Of a stretch of 64,000 nt of DNA, positions 12,183-21,926 are shown piece by piece. Position 1 is the first letter of the stretch, and each line of letters begins with the position of its first letter. Made by a program: the position numbers and the translations under genes. The DNA comes from Cenococcum geophilum 1.58. Lineage: Eukaryota; Ascomycota; Dothideomycetes; Gloniales; Gloniaceae. Below the pieces are notes generated by a model, which did no database searches, had not been told where the DNA came from, and saw nothing but the letters and a program-made list of their open reading frames with translations. The stretch covers positions 1,089,166-1,153,165 of the forward strand of contig KV748214.1 of assembly GCA_001692895.1 (NCBI GenBank), given 5' to 3'.

Positions 12183-12209
12183 GATTTTCTATACCGGGCA
12201 TAGAAAATC
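12183..12209. repeat. Perfect 10 bp inverted repeat with 7-base loop
   Basis: GATTTTCTAT - ACCGGGC - ATAGAAAATC. It lies about 70 bp past the recombinase frame, in the untranslated 3' part of the Ngaro-type element. It could be a transcript-end or packaging hairpin. It has stayed perfect although the surroundings are mutated. Confidence 0.7.
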
Positions 12210-12238
12210 CTAATTAGTTAGCTTATAACTTAGGGTTA

Positions 12239-12356
12239 GCAAAATATAGCAGAATACAACAATATAGCAGAACTTGGCAAAATGCGATAATATGGCAGAA
12301 TTTGGCAGAATGCGACAAGGTGGCAGAATTTAGCAGAATATGGCAGAATGCGGTAA
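12239..12356 (+). repeat. Short tandem array of GCAGAAT-type units
   Basis: About ten degenerate 10-14 bp units built on (T)GGCAGAATTT / GCGACAATA, e.g. TATGGCAGAATTTGGCAGAA. It lies in the 3' non-coding part of the Ngaro-type element, before repeat B1. Confidence 0.7.
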
Positions 12357-12384
12357 TGTCTTATTAGGCGTAGGAGCTTCGCTT

Positions 12385-12541
12385 AGGGATATCTAGCCGC
12401 TTTAGGGCAAATCCTTAGTAGATTTAAGTGCTAGGAACTAGCAAAACTGCTAAAAACTAGCCCTAGAGCGACCTTATAGCCCTACGCCTCCTAATTATAT
12501 AAAAATTAAATATCCCCTTACGTGACTGCGATAGATAGATA
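12385..12541 (+). repeat. Split direct repeat B1 of the Ngaro-type element
   Basis: 157 bp ending GACTGCGATAGATAGATA, directly followed by A2. It matches B2 (12807-12963) almost base for base apart from C/T and G/A differences. Confidence 0.85.
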
Positions 12542-12652
12542 CTAGCGTCTATATATTACTTGGCAGTACCTACCTTAGTAACGCACAATGCTAAGACCTC
12601 CTATAATATTCGCGAATATTAAACGCAGTTACTACGTAGTTAATTTACTTTC
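12542..12652 (+). repeat. Split direct repeat A2 of the Ngaro-type element
   Basis: 111 bp copy of A1 (8155-8265), placed between B1 and B2 as in Ngaro elements. Confidence 0.85.
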
Positions 12653-12806
12653 CCTACCCGCTATCCCTTATACTTAGTATGCATTATATATAGATAGCGC
12701 TTTAAGGCAATTCTTTAGTAGGTGCTAGGAACTAGCAAAACCACTAAGAGCCAGCCTTAATGCGACCACTATAGTTAGATAGTCTTACAGCTATAGGCTT
12801 GCGGTC

Positions 12807-12963
12807 AGGGACATCTGGCCGCTTTAGGGCAAATCCTTAGCAGATTTAAGTGCTAGAAACTAGCAAAACTGCTAAGAACTAGCCCTAAAGCGACCTTATA
12901 GCCCTACGCCTCCCAATTATATAAAAATTAAATATCCCCTTACGTGACTGCGATAGATAGATA
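12807..12963 (+). repeat. Split direct repeat B2 of the Ngaro-type element
   Basis: 157 bp copy of B1. It ends in the same GATAGATAGATA, directly before the (TA) tail of LINE copy 3. The 154 bases between A2 and B2 also hold a partial, more diverged B-like stretch near 12700-12765. Confidence 0.82.
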
Positions 12964-15102
12964 TATATTCTATTATAGCTATATACTATTTAGGGTATAG
13001 GCCATTATAGAGCGCTAACTAAATACTTCCTACTATTAATATGCTTGCTCTAGTTTAGAAGCTAACCATAAGAACTATATATATCTATTACTTAATACTA
13101 TATTTAACTAAGGAAATAAAGGAAAGTAATGTATTACTATTAGAGAAGAGTTAGAGTTTAGAGGTAAGCCTAAGTAAGTAGTTTTCGACGCCTTATGTTT
13201 ATAGGGCTATTCTAGCGTTATACGCTTCTTAATTAGCGACGCACTAGTAGAGGTACGTGTAGAGGAGGCTTGCGGTATATTTGGTTAAATGCTTTAAGAA
13301 GGAATTCTTAAGAGTCTTTGCTTATTAATACCGGCTTTTATACTCTATATATCTTATACGCTTAGGTATAAACGTCCGGTCTTCTTTATAAATTCTATTA
13401 TAGCTTTAACTACGCTAATGCCTAGCTTCCAGCGCTTAATTAGGCTATTAATATTCCTACCTCCTTTTTGTTTACGTAAGTAGCCTCTTAATGCATATAA
13501 TAGATCCCTAAATCGATTTCTATACTACTCTCTTAGTTTACTCCTTTACTATACCCACTTCCTATAAAAGAAGAGGAAGTGCTATATTAATTCTATAAGC
13601 CTATAGTTATATAACGCCGTCTTTAATATATTAATTTTGTGGAGGTATTCCTTTAGAAATAACTTACTGGTTTATAGCTATATAAGGATAATAGCTTTAA
13701 AGCTAATTAGCTGCTAGTATAATACTATAGCCTTTCTAAGGTAGAGTGCTACGTCAATCTTCCTTATAAACTTGCCCGTATTAGATTTTCCCAATAAAAG
13801 CAGTCCTATTATTATCTTAGCTTTTTTTAACGCTTGCGTTATAAGGTACTATAGAAGGCCGTCTTTCTATAGTAGCTCCTCGCTCTCTAGTCTTATTGCT
13901 ACTTTAGTAAGCTTATTAGCCTTTTTATTTCCTATAAATCCTAAGTGGCCTAGAATCTAGTATAGCGTAATATTATTTAGCTAAAGCTTCTTTAAGATCT
14001 CTGTAACTATTTTTTTAGCAGGCTCTAGCCCTCTAGCTCTATACTAATAGTAACGCTAATTGCGAGTTAGAGAATATTCTTATACTAAAGGTAGGTATTA
14101 GAAAACCTGCTTAGTTAACAGCCGTACACATAGGGTTCTATAGCTAGTTAGCTGCCTTGCTAATTGCTAAAAGCTTTATAAGGTAGGCGTCGGCCTAATT
14201 AGAGCTTGCTACCGTTTTTAAAAGCGTTACTTTAAATGGCTTAGTATATACGCCGATTCCTGCCCTACTATTACGCACCAATATATTAACGTATATGTTA
14301 ACCTGTCCTAGCTTATAATATTTAATAATAGCTTAAGTATATTCTTCGTCCTTATATATTACTACGTTAGGTTTAGCCACCTACGGTAGGTAAGTATATA
14401 GTTTAACCTCTAGCACCCTATTTACCTAGATATCCTTATATATCTCTACTATCCTCTAGAGTAGCAACCTATGCCGTTTATAGAGCCTCTATCTTCAAAT
14501 CATCTAATATAGGTATAATTTGCCTAGTTTATAGATTGACACCTAAAACGCGATGGCCTAGTTATATAGCCTTTATTTAAGGGGAAGCAAGCTAGCCTCT
14601 ACCTCTATTATTAGTAGAGTGACGGTGCGGAACCCCCTAATAATAGCTTATACTGTAATCCTCTACGCCTACTAGAGGAGCTATATTAGCTCTTATATCG
14701 CAAGCGGGTACTATATTAGCAACGTGTAGTCTACTACTAGTAGTACTAAGCTCTTAGCTAGTTATTTAATGCTCTTAGGCTATAGTCCCTTTAATCTACG
14801 CAACGCTAGCGCTACCTTAGTGGCTTTACCTGCCTTATTTACTAGGTATGCCTTAAACCTTAGCTCCTTATTAAGAATTACCCTAAGGATTTTAACTTCC
14901 TATATTGGGGGGATTCCTTTTCCTTTAAATTGGAGCGGCGTGGTGGCATCCCTACCCGCTTCTTTATATCTAGTAAGGTAAATAAATAACGTTTTCTTTG
15001 CTTTAAATTAAGCTCTACTAGTCCTCTCCTATTTCTCAAGTATTGGTATAATCTCACCCTAAATAATCTACGTGTTTTTCTCTGCCGTAGGGCCTATAAC
15101 CT
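12964..15102 (-). mobile_element. Tad1-like LINE copy 3, 5'-truncated: RT C-terminus and RNase H
   Basis: A minus-strand LINE remnant collinear with copy 2 but 340 bp longer at its 5' end. Near 15010-14880 it shows the RT C-terminal block FKAKKTLFIYLTR and IQEVKILRVILNKEL, equivalent to the family's T-E-x-hhHFTR and VRxLGVxLDxxL. This is followed by the RT thumb, an RNase H with an IYKDEEYT-like start near 14380 and the LRIYRKQKANKLTK block near 13960. All of these have RIP stops. The 3' (TA) tail at 12964 abuts the Ngaro-type element. The 5' truncation point is at the target duplication at 15103. Confidence 0.82.
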
Positions 15103-15116
15103 AACACCTCTTAATA
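15103..15116. repeat. LINE target-site duplication, copy 3
   Basis: AACACCTCTTAATA, i.e. the sequence at 6310 with G-to-A and end changes consistent with RIP. It borders the 5' end of LINE copy 3. Confidence 0.6.
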
Positions 15117-15151
15117 AGGGTATGGCCAGTGCGGGTTAACTACCCTCCCTA
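15116..15151 (+). promoter_or_regulatory. Shared GC-rich 36 bp module, copy 1 (upstream of NLR1)
   Basis: Begins AAGGGTATGGCCAGTGCGGG and ends ACCCTCCCTA. Near-identical copies lie at 29107-29142 (minus), 29143-29178 (plus) and 37473-37508 (minus), and a partial copy at 63076-63105. Each is oriented toward an NLR relic. It could be a promoter element or the end of a mobile unit. Confidence 0.65.
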
Positions 15152-17198
15152 CTAGCTCCTATAAGATATACGGAATAAGAACCTTAAAATACTATAGTAC
15201 TATACCACTTAGTACTTAACTTAGGGCGATTATAAGGGACTGGAAATAATCTGCGCTCTATTAGCAGTATAACTCTAGTAAAAATAAGTAGGCATTACTA
15301 CCTAAGAGCTGTTTGTTAAGAGAGATCGCTTAACTACGCGCATATATATATACACCCACTAATAATATAATAGAGTATAGGTCCTTAGTAGGGCGTAGTA
15401 AGCAGCGTTAGAGAAAAGGCAGCTAAGAGCACTCTACCTATAACTTACTATGCGTTTCCTTTATACTGGCTAGCATCCTCTCCACTATAATAAGGTTGTT
15501 ATAGCGTTAGGCTCTATAATAAGTTATAGATACGTACCGTAATCCGTAAAATTATATATTTAACGGCGAATTCCTTAGCTATAGCGGCTATATTCTAGCT
15601 AGTAATAGTTTTAAGACAAGTAGAGGTAATATATACTTCGTAAGTTTAGGTACTATAAGTAGTTAAGCTAGCTTCTACTATATTGCGTTAAGGTTAACTT
15701 TTAGTGCCTATAATAGCTATAGATGGCAATGCTAGTAATTAATGCTTAAGCGCCTAGCGTTTAACTAACCCGCAAGAGAATAAGGACCGAATCTTAAGCA
15801 ATAAAGATCCTTTACTTAAAGGCTCGTGTATATAGATTCTCCGTAATTAAGCCTTTACATAGTAGTAGAATAATAATAAGTCCCGCATTTTATGGATATA
15901 TAGTAATCTAGGCAAGGGTAAGATAATAATAATAATAGCTCTTATCGACAAGATATTATAACGGCTTTAGTTAAGCCCCGGATTAGGGGTCTTATTATAC
16001 TTCTTTTACCAAAACACAATCTAGGATCTAAGCAGCGCTGCTATAATTATCTAAGGGCTTATCTACCTTCTAGCCATACAAAACCTGGAGTTAACTAGCT
16101 ATCTATAGAAAAAGTATAACAAAGCCAGTAGTCGCTTATTTAATAGTGTTAATACACTTTACGGCCTTTAGAAAACGCTCTTAAAGATAATATAGGATCT
16201 AAGTCTTCTAAGAGTCTACTTAATAGTTAATACTCTTAATAAGTACGATTCCTAATCGCTTAAGACCTTTCTGAAACTACTTAGCTAGTCCGGGCTATTA
16301 AGCAAAGTTAAGTAGATAGTAACTAGCCGTAATGAGATAAAAATTATTAAATATCTCTAATGTAGCCACCTTGGCTATAATATAAGCCTAGAGTTAAACT
16401 TATCCCAAGTTTTAGAAGCAGTTACTTTATTTATTAATTATAAGGTTAATAATTTAACTGCCTAAAAGAAGTATAGAAGTGAGCTCTAGAGTTCTATAAA
16501 GGAGTATCTTACTAAGTATATAGATAGAACCTTTCTATAGGTAGCTTTGGTTTGTAAAAAACTTAAAAAAAGTAATACTATAAAGAACCTAAAATGTTTA
16601 TATAAAGTTCCTAGTAGGACTAGAGCCTCTCTACTAGCGAATATTAGAGTAGATTTAGTATAGTAGAGATCCGGAAGAAGTAGAAGTCTACCTATATACT
16701 CTTCGCACAATTACGCTCTCCTATTATCCTCTGCACCTTTACGAAATAAAAGTCATTACTAGCCTTTTAAAAGATCTTAGTAACGACTTATAAGCTTTAT
16801 AAGATCTAGTTAGCTCTTATAGTTCCTTCTTAACGCTTCGTAAGTAAACAGTCTACTTTGTCTATTAGTTAGTAAAGGACTATTTCTATACCAGTAATAG
16901 CTTAAACGTCTTTCTATTAGGGCAGACTAAGGCGTATAGCCTACTAGCTAATTAATTACTGTAGCTTATATTAGACTCTCTAAAAAGAGATATTTATAAT
17001 CTATAAAGGCCAGGCACCCTTATATAAGAGGTAGATAATAATATAGTAAGCCGTTATATTCCTATATACGTTTAGTATATATATTACTACTAGGTACACT
17101 ATCTAAAAGAAAGTAAAGCTCCCCTTAAAGACAATAAATAGGTTTATATATTCCTTTAAGAGCACTTTCTATATTAGCTTAAATGTAAGAGGCTACTC
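15152..17198 (+). pseudogene. NLR1, first half: 5' region and NACHT domain
   Basis: The plus-strand frame of a fungal NLR (STAND ATPase), readable from about 15775. A linker typical of HET-E/NWD-type proteins (KDPLLKGSC-x-WIL) is followed by the P-loop at about 15900-15925. It reads SNLGKGKI, i.e. GxPGxGKT with Pro-to-Leu and Thr-to-Ile changes. Walker B near 16211-16250 reads VYLIVNTLNKYDS, with both acidic residues turned to N/K by G-to-A. The sensor TSR block is near 16320, and helical NACHT-C regions run to an HFLYWL block at 17165. The gene then breaks at the LTR of element Y and resumes at 26427. The 5' region 15152-15770 matches 29106-28480 of NLR-B. N-terminal domain identity is unclear. 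Confidence 0.85.
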
Positions 17199-17501
17199 TA
17201 ACCGGAACGTATAATTATTTAATTAATAGTATAGAATAAAAGTTATAGGTAAGTAGAAGATAAGTTAAGGTAGAACGATCCTTATAAATAAAGGATAAAT
17301 GCTTTTTAACCTCTTCTATTTAGAGACTAATTGCTAGTTCTTCTCTAGAGGGGAACTAGCTTCCTATATATTCCTTCTAAGACGCTAATAAAACCTTTTG
17401 CCCCTAACCTGTCTAACTGTGTCTTCTAGAATATAGATAGGATATAGATAAAACCTCCTACCGTCTTATCGGATATGTACCTCCTAGGGGGTTCTGTTAT
17501 A
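17199..17501 (-). repeat. 3' LTR of element Y
   Basis: Starts TAACCGGAACGTATAA and ends GGGTTCTGTTATA; the CA end of a normal LTR has become TA. It aligns base for base with 26124-26426. Confidence 0.9.
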
Positions 17502-19510
17502 ATTACCTCCTCTTTTAGGGTCTTAGTCCTTTAAGACTTTGCCTCTACTAAGCCTTTATAGAGTTCTAGCTAAAACCACTAGGGAAACCCTTAGTAGAAA
17601 GGTACTTTATAATGCGGCTTATTGCTAGCTCTTTACTAGTGCGGATCTTTACTTTATCTTTTATTTCTCTGCTTTTCTCCTACCCTAGCTCCTTATAGTG
17701 CTTTTATAATAGGATTTTAATAATAGTAATAAAAATTTAGTGGGATTTACCTCTTTAATTTTAGGAATTTGTTATAAATAGATCTAGAGGTTATTTAGTA
17801 CGACGCGTTAACTAACCACTATCTCTATTTACCTAAAATAGGTTTTAATAATAACGTCTTTTATTTTAATTTCTTTTTATTTATAAGTTGTCGTCTTTTA
17901 CTTGTCCTTTTATTAATAACACTATTTATCTTGTTCTTAAATAGGCTATTTTTATTATATTTCGCCTTTTAGCTTCTATATCTCCAGCCGCACTTCTATT
18001 ACTGCCTCGTTATCTTTTCTTAACGCGTTTATAAGTAATAGGATTCCTACCTTATTTTTTATAATAATGCTAACTTCTTAGAGTATTCTCTTATAATGGC
18101 TTGTGGTCCTTCTACGCGTCCCTAAACTAGCGGCAGTATCATTCCTCTTCCGGTAACGCCCTAGATAGCGTTTATTACTCTTATAGCAGTTTCCCTAAAA
18201 TGCTATTATTATTACGTTTATGCTTTTACGTAGGATCCTTCCTACGTCTATAAGATGCCTTACTTCGGCGAAAATAAATCTAAGTACTCCTATTGCCGTA
18301 GTAGGAGAAAGACCTACGTCCTAGTATTTCCTATTCCGTCTTATTCTAGATTTTACTAATTATACTAGATCCCCGCTATCTATACGTATAAGACTTATAG
18401 GCTCTAACGCGCTATTTAAGATTTCCGCTAATATTCTAATAGTAATAGGTGGGGATAGAAAGTGCAGACTCTTTAATTTAATAAGGGTTTCCACTGCTAT
18501 GGAGACGCAATAATTTCGGATATATAGTGTCTAGGAGCGTATATACAAACAGCTTATCCTTATTAATAATAACATTTATACTCTTACGTGGGCTACTTTA
18601 GCTAGGTAAGTTTCTCTAGTAACTCGCTTAAAAACTATACTAACTTCTTTAGCTAACGTCTTTCTAATCCCTGCTTAGACGCCGATTTGGAACCTAGGGA
18701 TACTAAGGATAGTAATAAAGGTTAAGATAAACGTTCTTTTCGCTAGTCTCTTGCCCGTGCTAGTCCTTTTAGTACCCGTTATTCTAAAAAGAATATTAAT
18801 AGAAGTACTAATACTTCTAGGGATAGAGGAGCCGATAATACTATTAATAATAACATTAAGATAAAAGAAAAGGCTCCTATTACTACTGCTAGTATTTAAG
18901 TTATTACCTAGCTCTTTCCTTTTTATTATAGAATAGCTTTATATAGTGCTTCTTAGGTGCCTCTAGGATGCCCTATTATTAGGAATTAACTTTATACTTT
19001 AGGGATGCCTTTATTTTAAGCTTCGGTGATAATTCTTATAAAGGTAGTATACTACTATAATCCCTATATATAATAAACGGGTAGTATTCCTATAGGTGCT
19101 TTATAATTTTTAAATTTTTTTAATTCTTTATAGGCTGTCCTTTTGCTCCTCTTTGTATTATTAACTCTACTGCGTATCTTTGGTGCCAGACTAGATACTC
19201 TTCTTTTATCCCTAGGGGGTCCTTCTAAATCCCTAAGGCCTTTTCTTATATTGCTACTACTTATTCTTAAACAGCGTCTTCTTTAAATAGTATCCCTAGT
19301 AGTTCTTCTATAGATTTTATAGGCTTCCCCTTATAGGGTTCTAGGATCCCTATTATAATAGTAAAACGTTTTTATTTTTAATGCCTGTGCTTAACCTTAT
19401 AGTTTTAATTTATAGGGTCTTCCCTATTATCTTATCTATGGTATATCTGGAATCGTTGCCGAATCTTTACCTTTAGTCCTTAGGAAGGTTTTAATTACCG
19501 TATTGTATCC
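17502..19510. other. Unassigned 2 kb between chromodomain and 3' LTR of element Y
   Basis: Gypsy elements normally end soon after the chromodomain, but here 2 kb remain. No known domain was recognised on the minus strand. On the plus strand a hydrophilic frame at about 18680-18900 (SLARASPFSTRYSKKN, SRDRGADNT) looks protein-like, so an antisense ORF or an older nested insertion is possible. The sequence is strongly RIP-mutated. Confidence 0.4.
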
Positions 19511-19514
19511 CGGC

Positions 19515-20277
19515 TAAAGGTGCTTCTTAAGTTCCTAACTATTATACGCCTAAAAGTATCCTTTTTAGTAAACTAAAAATTTGCGCTTTTTCTAGCGTTA
19601 TCTTTAGTCTAAAATATCTTCTATATTCCATTCTAGTTCCCTATTAATTTTGCTAGGTAGTAGCAGTTCCGCACTATCTCTTCTCCAATATAGCTTTAGT
19701 AAGGAAACATAAAATATAGGATATATTAGGTATAATTTCGGCAATTCTAATTTATAGGCTTGATTTCCTTTAGTTTTCCTAACTATTTTAAAGGGTCCGA
19801 GCTACTAGTAATCCAGCTTCTTTTTAATACGTTTTATTTAAATAATTTTTATAAATAGTAAGACTTCGTCTCCTATCTTAAATTCTTTTAGTATATATTT
19901 TTTATTATAGTACCTTTTTTATATAGCCTGGGCGTCTAGTAAGTGCTTTTTAAGTTCTTCTCTGCGAATTCTTATTTACTTAATTCTCTTAGACGCTACT
20001 AGTGCCTCCCTTTTAGGAATAATATCCTTAACGTTTTAGGGGTTATTTGCTTTTACCCCAAACAATACTTTATAAGGGGTTATTTTTGTACTGCTATAGA
20101 TACTTTATATTATATATATATTACGCTAAAGCTAACTATAATGTCTAATTATCCTGTTAATAATTAATATAGCAGCGGAGGTAGTGTTCTAATAACGTAT
20201 TTAGACGCTCCGTTAGCCTATTTATTTACGGGTAAAAGGCGGTGCTTATTCTTTACTATATTTTTAATCAGAAATAG
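19515..20277 (-). pseudogene. Element Y pol, distal part: integrase C-terminus and chromodomain
   Basis: Minus-strand continuation of the integrase after the inserted retroposon. Blocks seen: RLLPVNK-x-NGASK near 20245-20205 (the position of HPQTDGQTE), a Y-QVGDEVLL block with LGPFKIVRKT and LPKLYLIYPIFYVSLL at about 19870-19680 (the GPY/F module). A chromodomain follows at about 19630-19515: EWNIEDILD, KRKFLVY-x-KGYF and the x-ELKKHL end, equivalent to YLVKWKGY...TWEP. The aromatic-cage Trp codons are now stops. Chromodomains steer such elements to H3K9-methylated chromatin. Confidence 0.8.
20265..20277. repeat. Target-site duplication, left, of poly(A) retroposon
   Basis: TAATCAGAAATAG, identical to 21914-21926 on the far side of the insertion. 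Confidence 0.9.
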
Positions 20278-20278
20278 G

Positions 20279-20484
20279 CCTCCCCTTTGCTCCTCCGTCC
20301 GTCGCCTCCCCTTTGCTCCTCCGTCCGTCGCCTCCCCTTTGCTCCTCCGTCCGTCGCCTCCCCTTTGCTCCTCCGTCGCCTCCCTTTGCTCCTCCGTCCA
20401 GTCGCCTCGCCCTTTGCTCCTCCGTCCGTCGCCTCCCTTTGCTCCTCCGTCCGTCGCCTCCCCTTTGTCTCCTCCGTCCGTCGT
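20279..20484 (+). repeat. 26 bp minisatellite, 8 units
   Basis: Unit CCTCCCCTTTGCTCCTCCGT plus CCGTCG, with lengths from 22 to 27 bp. The first three units are identical. It forms the 5' end of the retroposon. Confidence 0.92.
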
Positions 20485-20544
20485 CGCAAGGGCGCCGCCG
20501 GTTGTATACCCCCTAAAGGACACGTCACCACGACGCTAGCCACC

Positions 20545-21135
20545 ACAACCAACGATTCCACTACAACCGGTCTGCCAACAGAGCAGACGACCTCCACTAC
20601 AACCAGTCTGCCGCAGGGCAGACGACCTTCCACTACAACCAGTCTGCCGCAGGGCAGACGACCTCCTCTACAACCCCGTCTGCCGCAGGGCAGACGGACC
20701 TCCCTCTACAACCCGTCTGCGGCAGGGCAGCCGACCTCCACTACAACCAGTCTGCCGCAGGGCAGACGACCTCCTCTACAACCCGTCTGCCGCAGGGCAG
20801 ACGACCTCCTCTACAACCCGTCTGCCGCAGGGCAGACCGACCTCCACTACAACCCGTCTGCCTGCAGGGCAGACGACCTCCACTACACCCGTCTGCTGCA
20901 TGGCAGGCGACCTCCACTACAACCCGTCTGCTGCAGGGGCAGACGACCTCCTCTCCAACCCGTCTGCTGCAGGGCAGACGACCTCCTCTACAACCCGTCT
21001 GCTGCAGGGCAGACGACCTCCTCTACAACCCGTCTGCCGCAGGGCAGACGACCTCCTCAACCAGTCTGCTGCAGGGCAGACGACCTCCTCTATAACCAGT
21101 CTGCTGCAGAGCAGACGACCTCTACTGCAACCGGT
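20545..21135 (+). repeat. ~35 bp hairpin minisatellite, ~16 units
   Basis: Each unit contains GTCTGCCGCAGGGCAGAC, an inverted repeat with a 7 bp stem (GTCTGCC/GGCAGAC), followed by GACCTCCACTACAACCA or GACCTCCTCTACAACC. Unit-to-unit differences include CTG/CCG swaps in the loop. Confidence 0.92.
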
Positions 21136-21173
21136 CCACGGCTGTCGCGCTATAGGTAATTAAACTATAGAGG

Positions 21174-21217
21174 ACCGCAGGCGTACCGCAGGCGCACCGC
21201 AGGCGTACCGCAGACGA
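21174..21217 (+). repeat. 11 bp minisatellite, 4 units
   Basis: Unit ACCGCAGGCGT, with variants in the last bases. Confidence 0.85.
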
Positions 21218-21894
21218 TGCACTGCTAGGGTAGCTATAGTAGGGGATAGGGGAAGGGGGCCGGCCCGTGTTACTTTAGCACGTTAAATATAAGGTNTATA
21301 GGCGAATTGGTGTTTATACCCTATACAAGACAACCTCATGAAAATTTTCCTATGGGAGTGGGTTTACGTAACGAGGTTCGCCCTTATAAAATACCCGTTT
21401 TCTAGAGCGTAAATCTAGGATTAGTAGGTTACTTTTGGGGAGAGTACCTACTAATTACTAATTCCCTACCCATTTCTTTAGCAAGGAGAAGGAATAGGGT
21501 ATAGAATTAAACAGTCGTATGGGGGTAATTGGTAGCTACTTTNAAGCTAGTAAGCTATATGGTTTCTCTTATTCTTATATNNAAAACTACGTTAAAAATC
21601 TACCTTTTAGAGCGCTTTTTCTACTCTAGGAACNGNAGAATACGGCAGAAANAGATAAAAGAGCCAGGATTTTNGTGTGATTTTCTTAGTGTAAACTGGA
21701 CNATAGTAAGCAAAATATNAGGACAAAACACNAATAGGCTAGGACTCCCCTAGTATTTAAAAACGGGCCGGAGTGTCCACTTAGCTACTAGTACATGTTA
21801 AGCTGCCTAGGAAGGATTCATGTATATAGAACTATAGCACCATAGCCTAGAGGCTGCATGCGCAGTATTGTACGTAGTATAATACAATGGATAT

Positions 21895-21913
21895 AAAAAA
21901 AAAAAAAAAAAAA
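21895..21913 (+). repeat. Poly(A) tail of retroposon
   Basis: Nineteen uninterrupted A directly before the right-hand target duplication. Confidence 0.9.
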
Positions 21914-21926
21914 TAATCAGAAATAG
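21914..21926. repeat. Target-site duplication, right, of poly(A) retroposon
   Basis: TAATCAGAAATAG, identical to 20265-20277. Confidence 0.9.

Larger units (their letters stand above)
8155..12963 (+). mobile_element. Ngaro/DIRS-type tyrosine-recombinase retrotransposon with split direct repeats
   Basis: A 4.8 kb plus-strand element inside the (TA)n tail of LINE copy 3. It encodes a gag-like zinc-finger protein, RT-RNase H of DIRS type and a C-terminal tyrosine recombinase, and has no integrase or protease. Its ends are not LTRs but split direct repeats: A1 (8155-8265), internal part, B1 (12385-12541), A2 (12542-12652), B2 (12807-12963). The A pair is 111 bp each and the B pair 157 bp each. 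This A1-ORF-B1-A2-B2 arrangement is the hallmark of Ngaro elements. All frames carry RIP stops. As expected for YR-mediated insertion, no target duplication is seen beyond TA. Confidence 0.85.
20278..21913 (+). mobile_element. Poly(A)-tailed composite retroposon built of minisatellites
   Basis: A 1636 bp insertion in the integrase gene of element Y, flanked by perfect 13 bp duplications (TAATCAGAAATAG) and ending in 19 A. These are the marks of LINE-machinery insertion of an RNA. From 5' to 3': eight ~26 bp CT-rich units (20279-20484), a short linker, ~16 units of ~35 bp (20545-21135), four 11 bp units (21174-21217), then ~680 bp of unique sequence and the tail. GC content is high in the 5' half and RIP is light, so it is much younger than its host. 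The frames open across the arrays look like translated minisatellite and are not supported as a gene. The unique part was not recognised as any tRNA- or 5S-derived SINE. Confidence 0.85.

Noticed and set aside
13772-14981. Plus-strand open frames of 62 and 70 codons
   Set aside because: They lie antisense to the LINE copy 3 reverse transcriptase and RNase H, whose minus-strand blocks are recognisable.
16486-16710. 74-codon minus-strand open frame
   Set aside because: Antisense to the NACHT region of NLR1.
20218-20633. Two minus-strand open frames rich in E, G, R and K
   Set aside because: Antisense readings of the 26 bp CT-rich minisatellite.
20287-21159. 290-codon open frame over the minisatellites
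   Set aside because: Translation simply repeats the 26 bp and ~35 bp units; other frames on both strands are open too, and the unit length is not kept in frame. Treated as array sequence, not a gene.
21529-21753. 74-codon plus-strand frame in the retroposon body
   Set aside because: Contains many ambiguous bases and matches no known domain; openness is not informative in AT-rich sequence.
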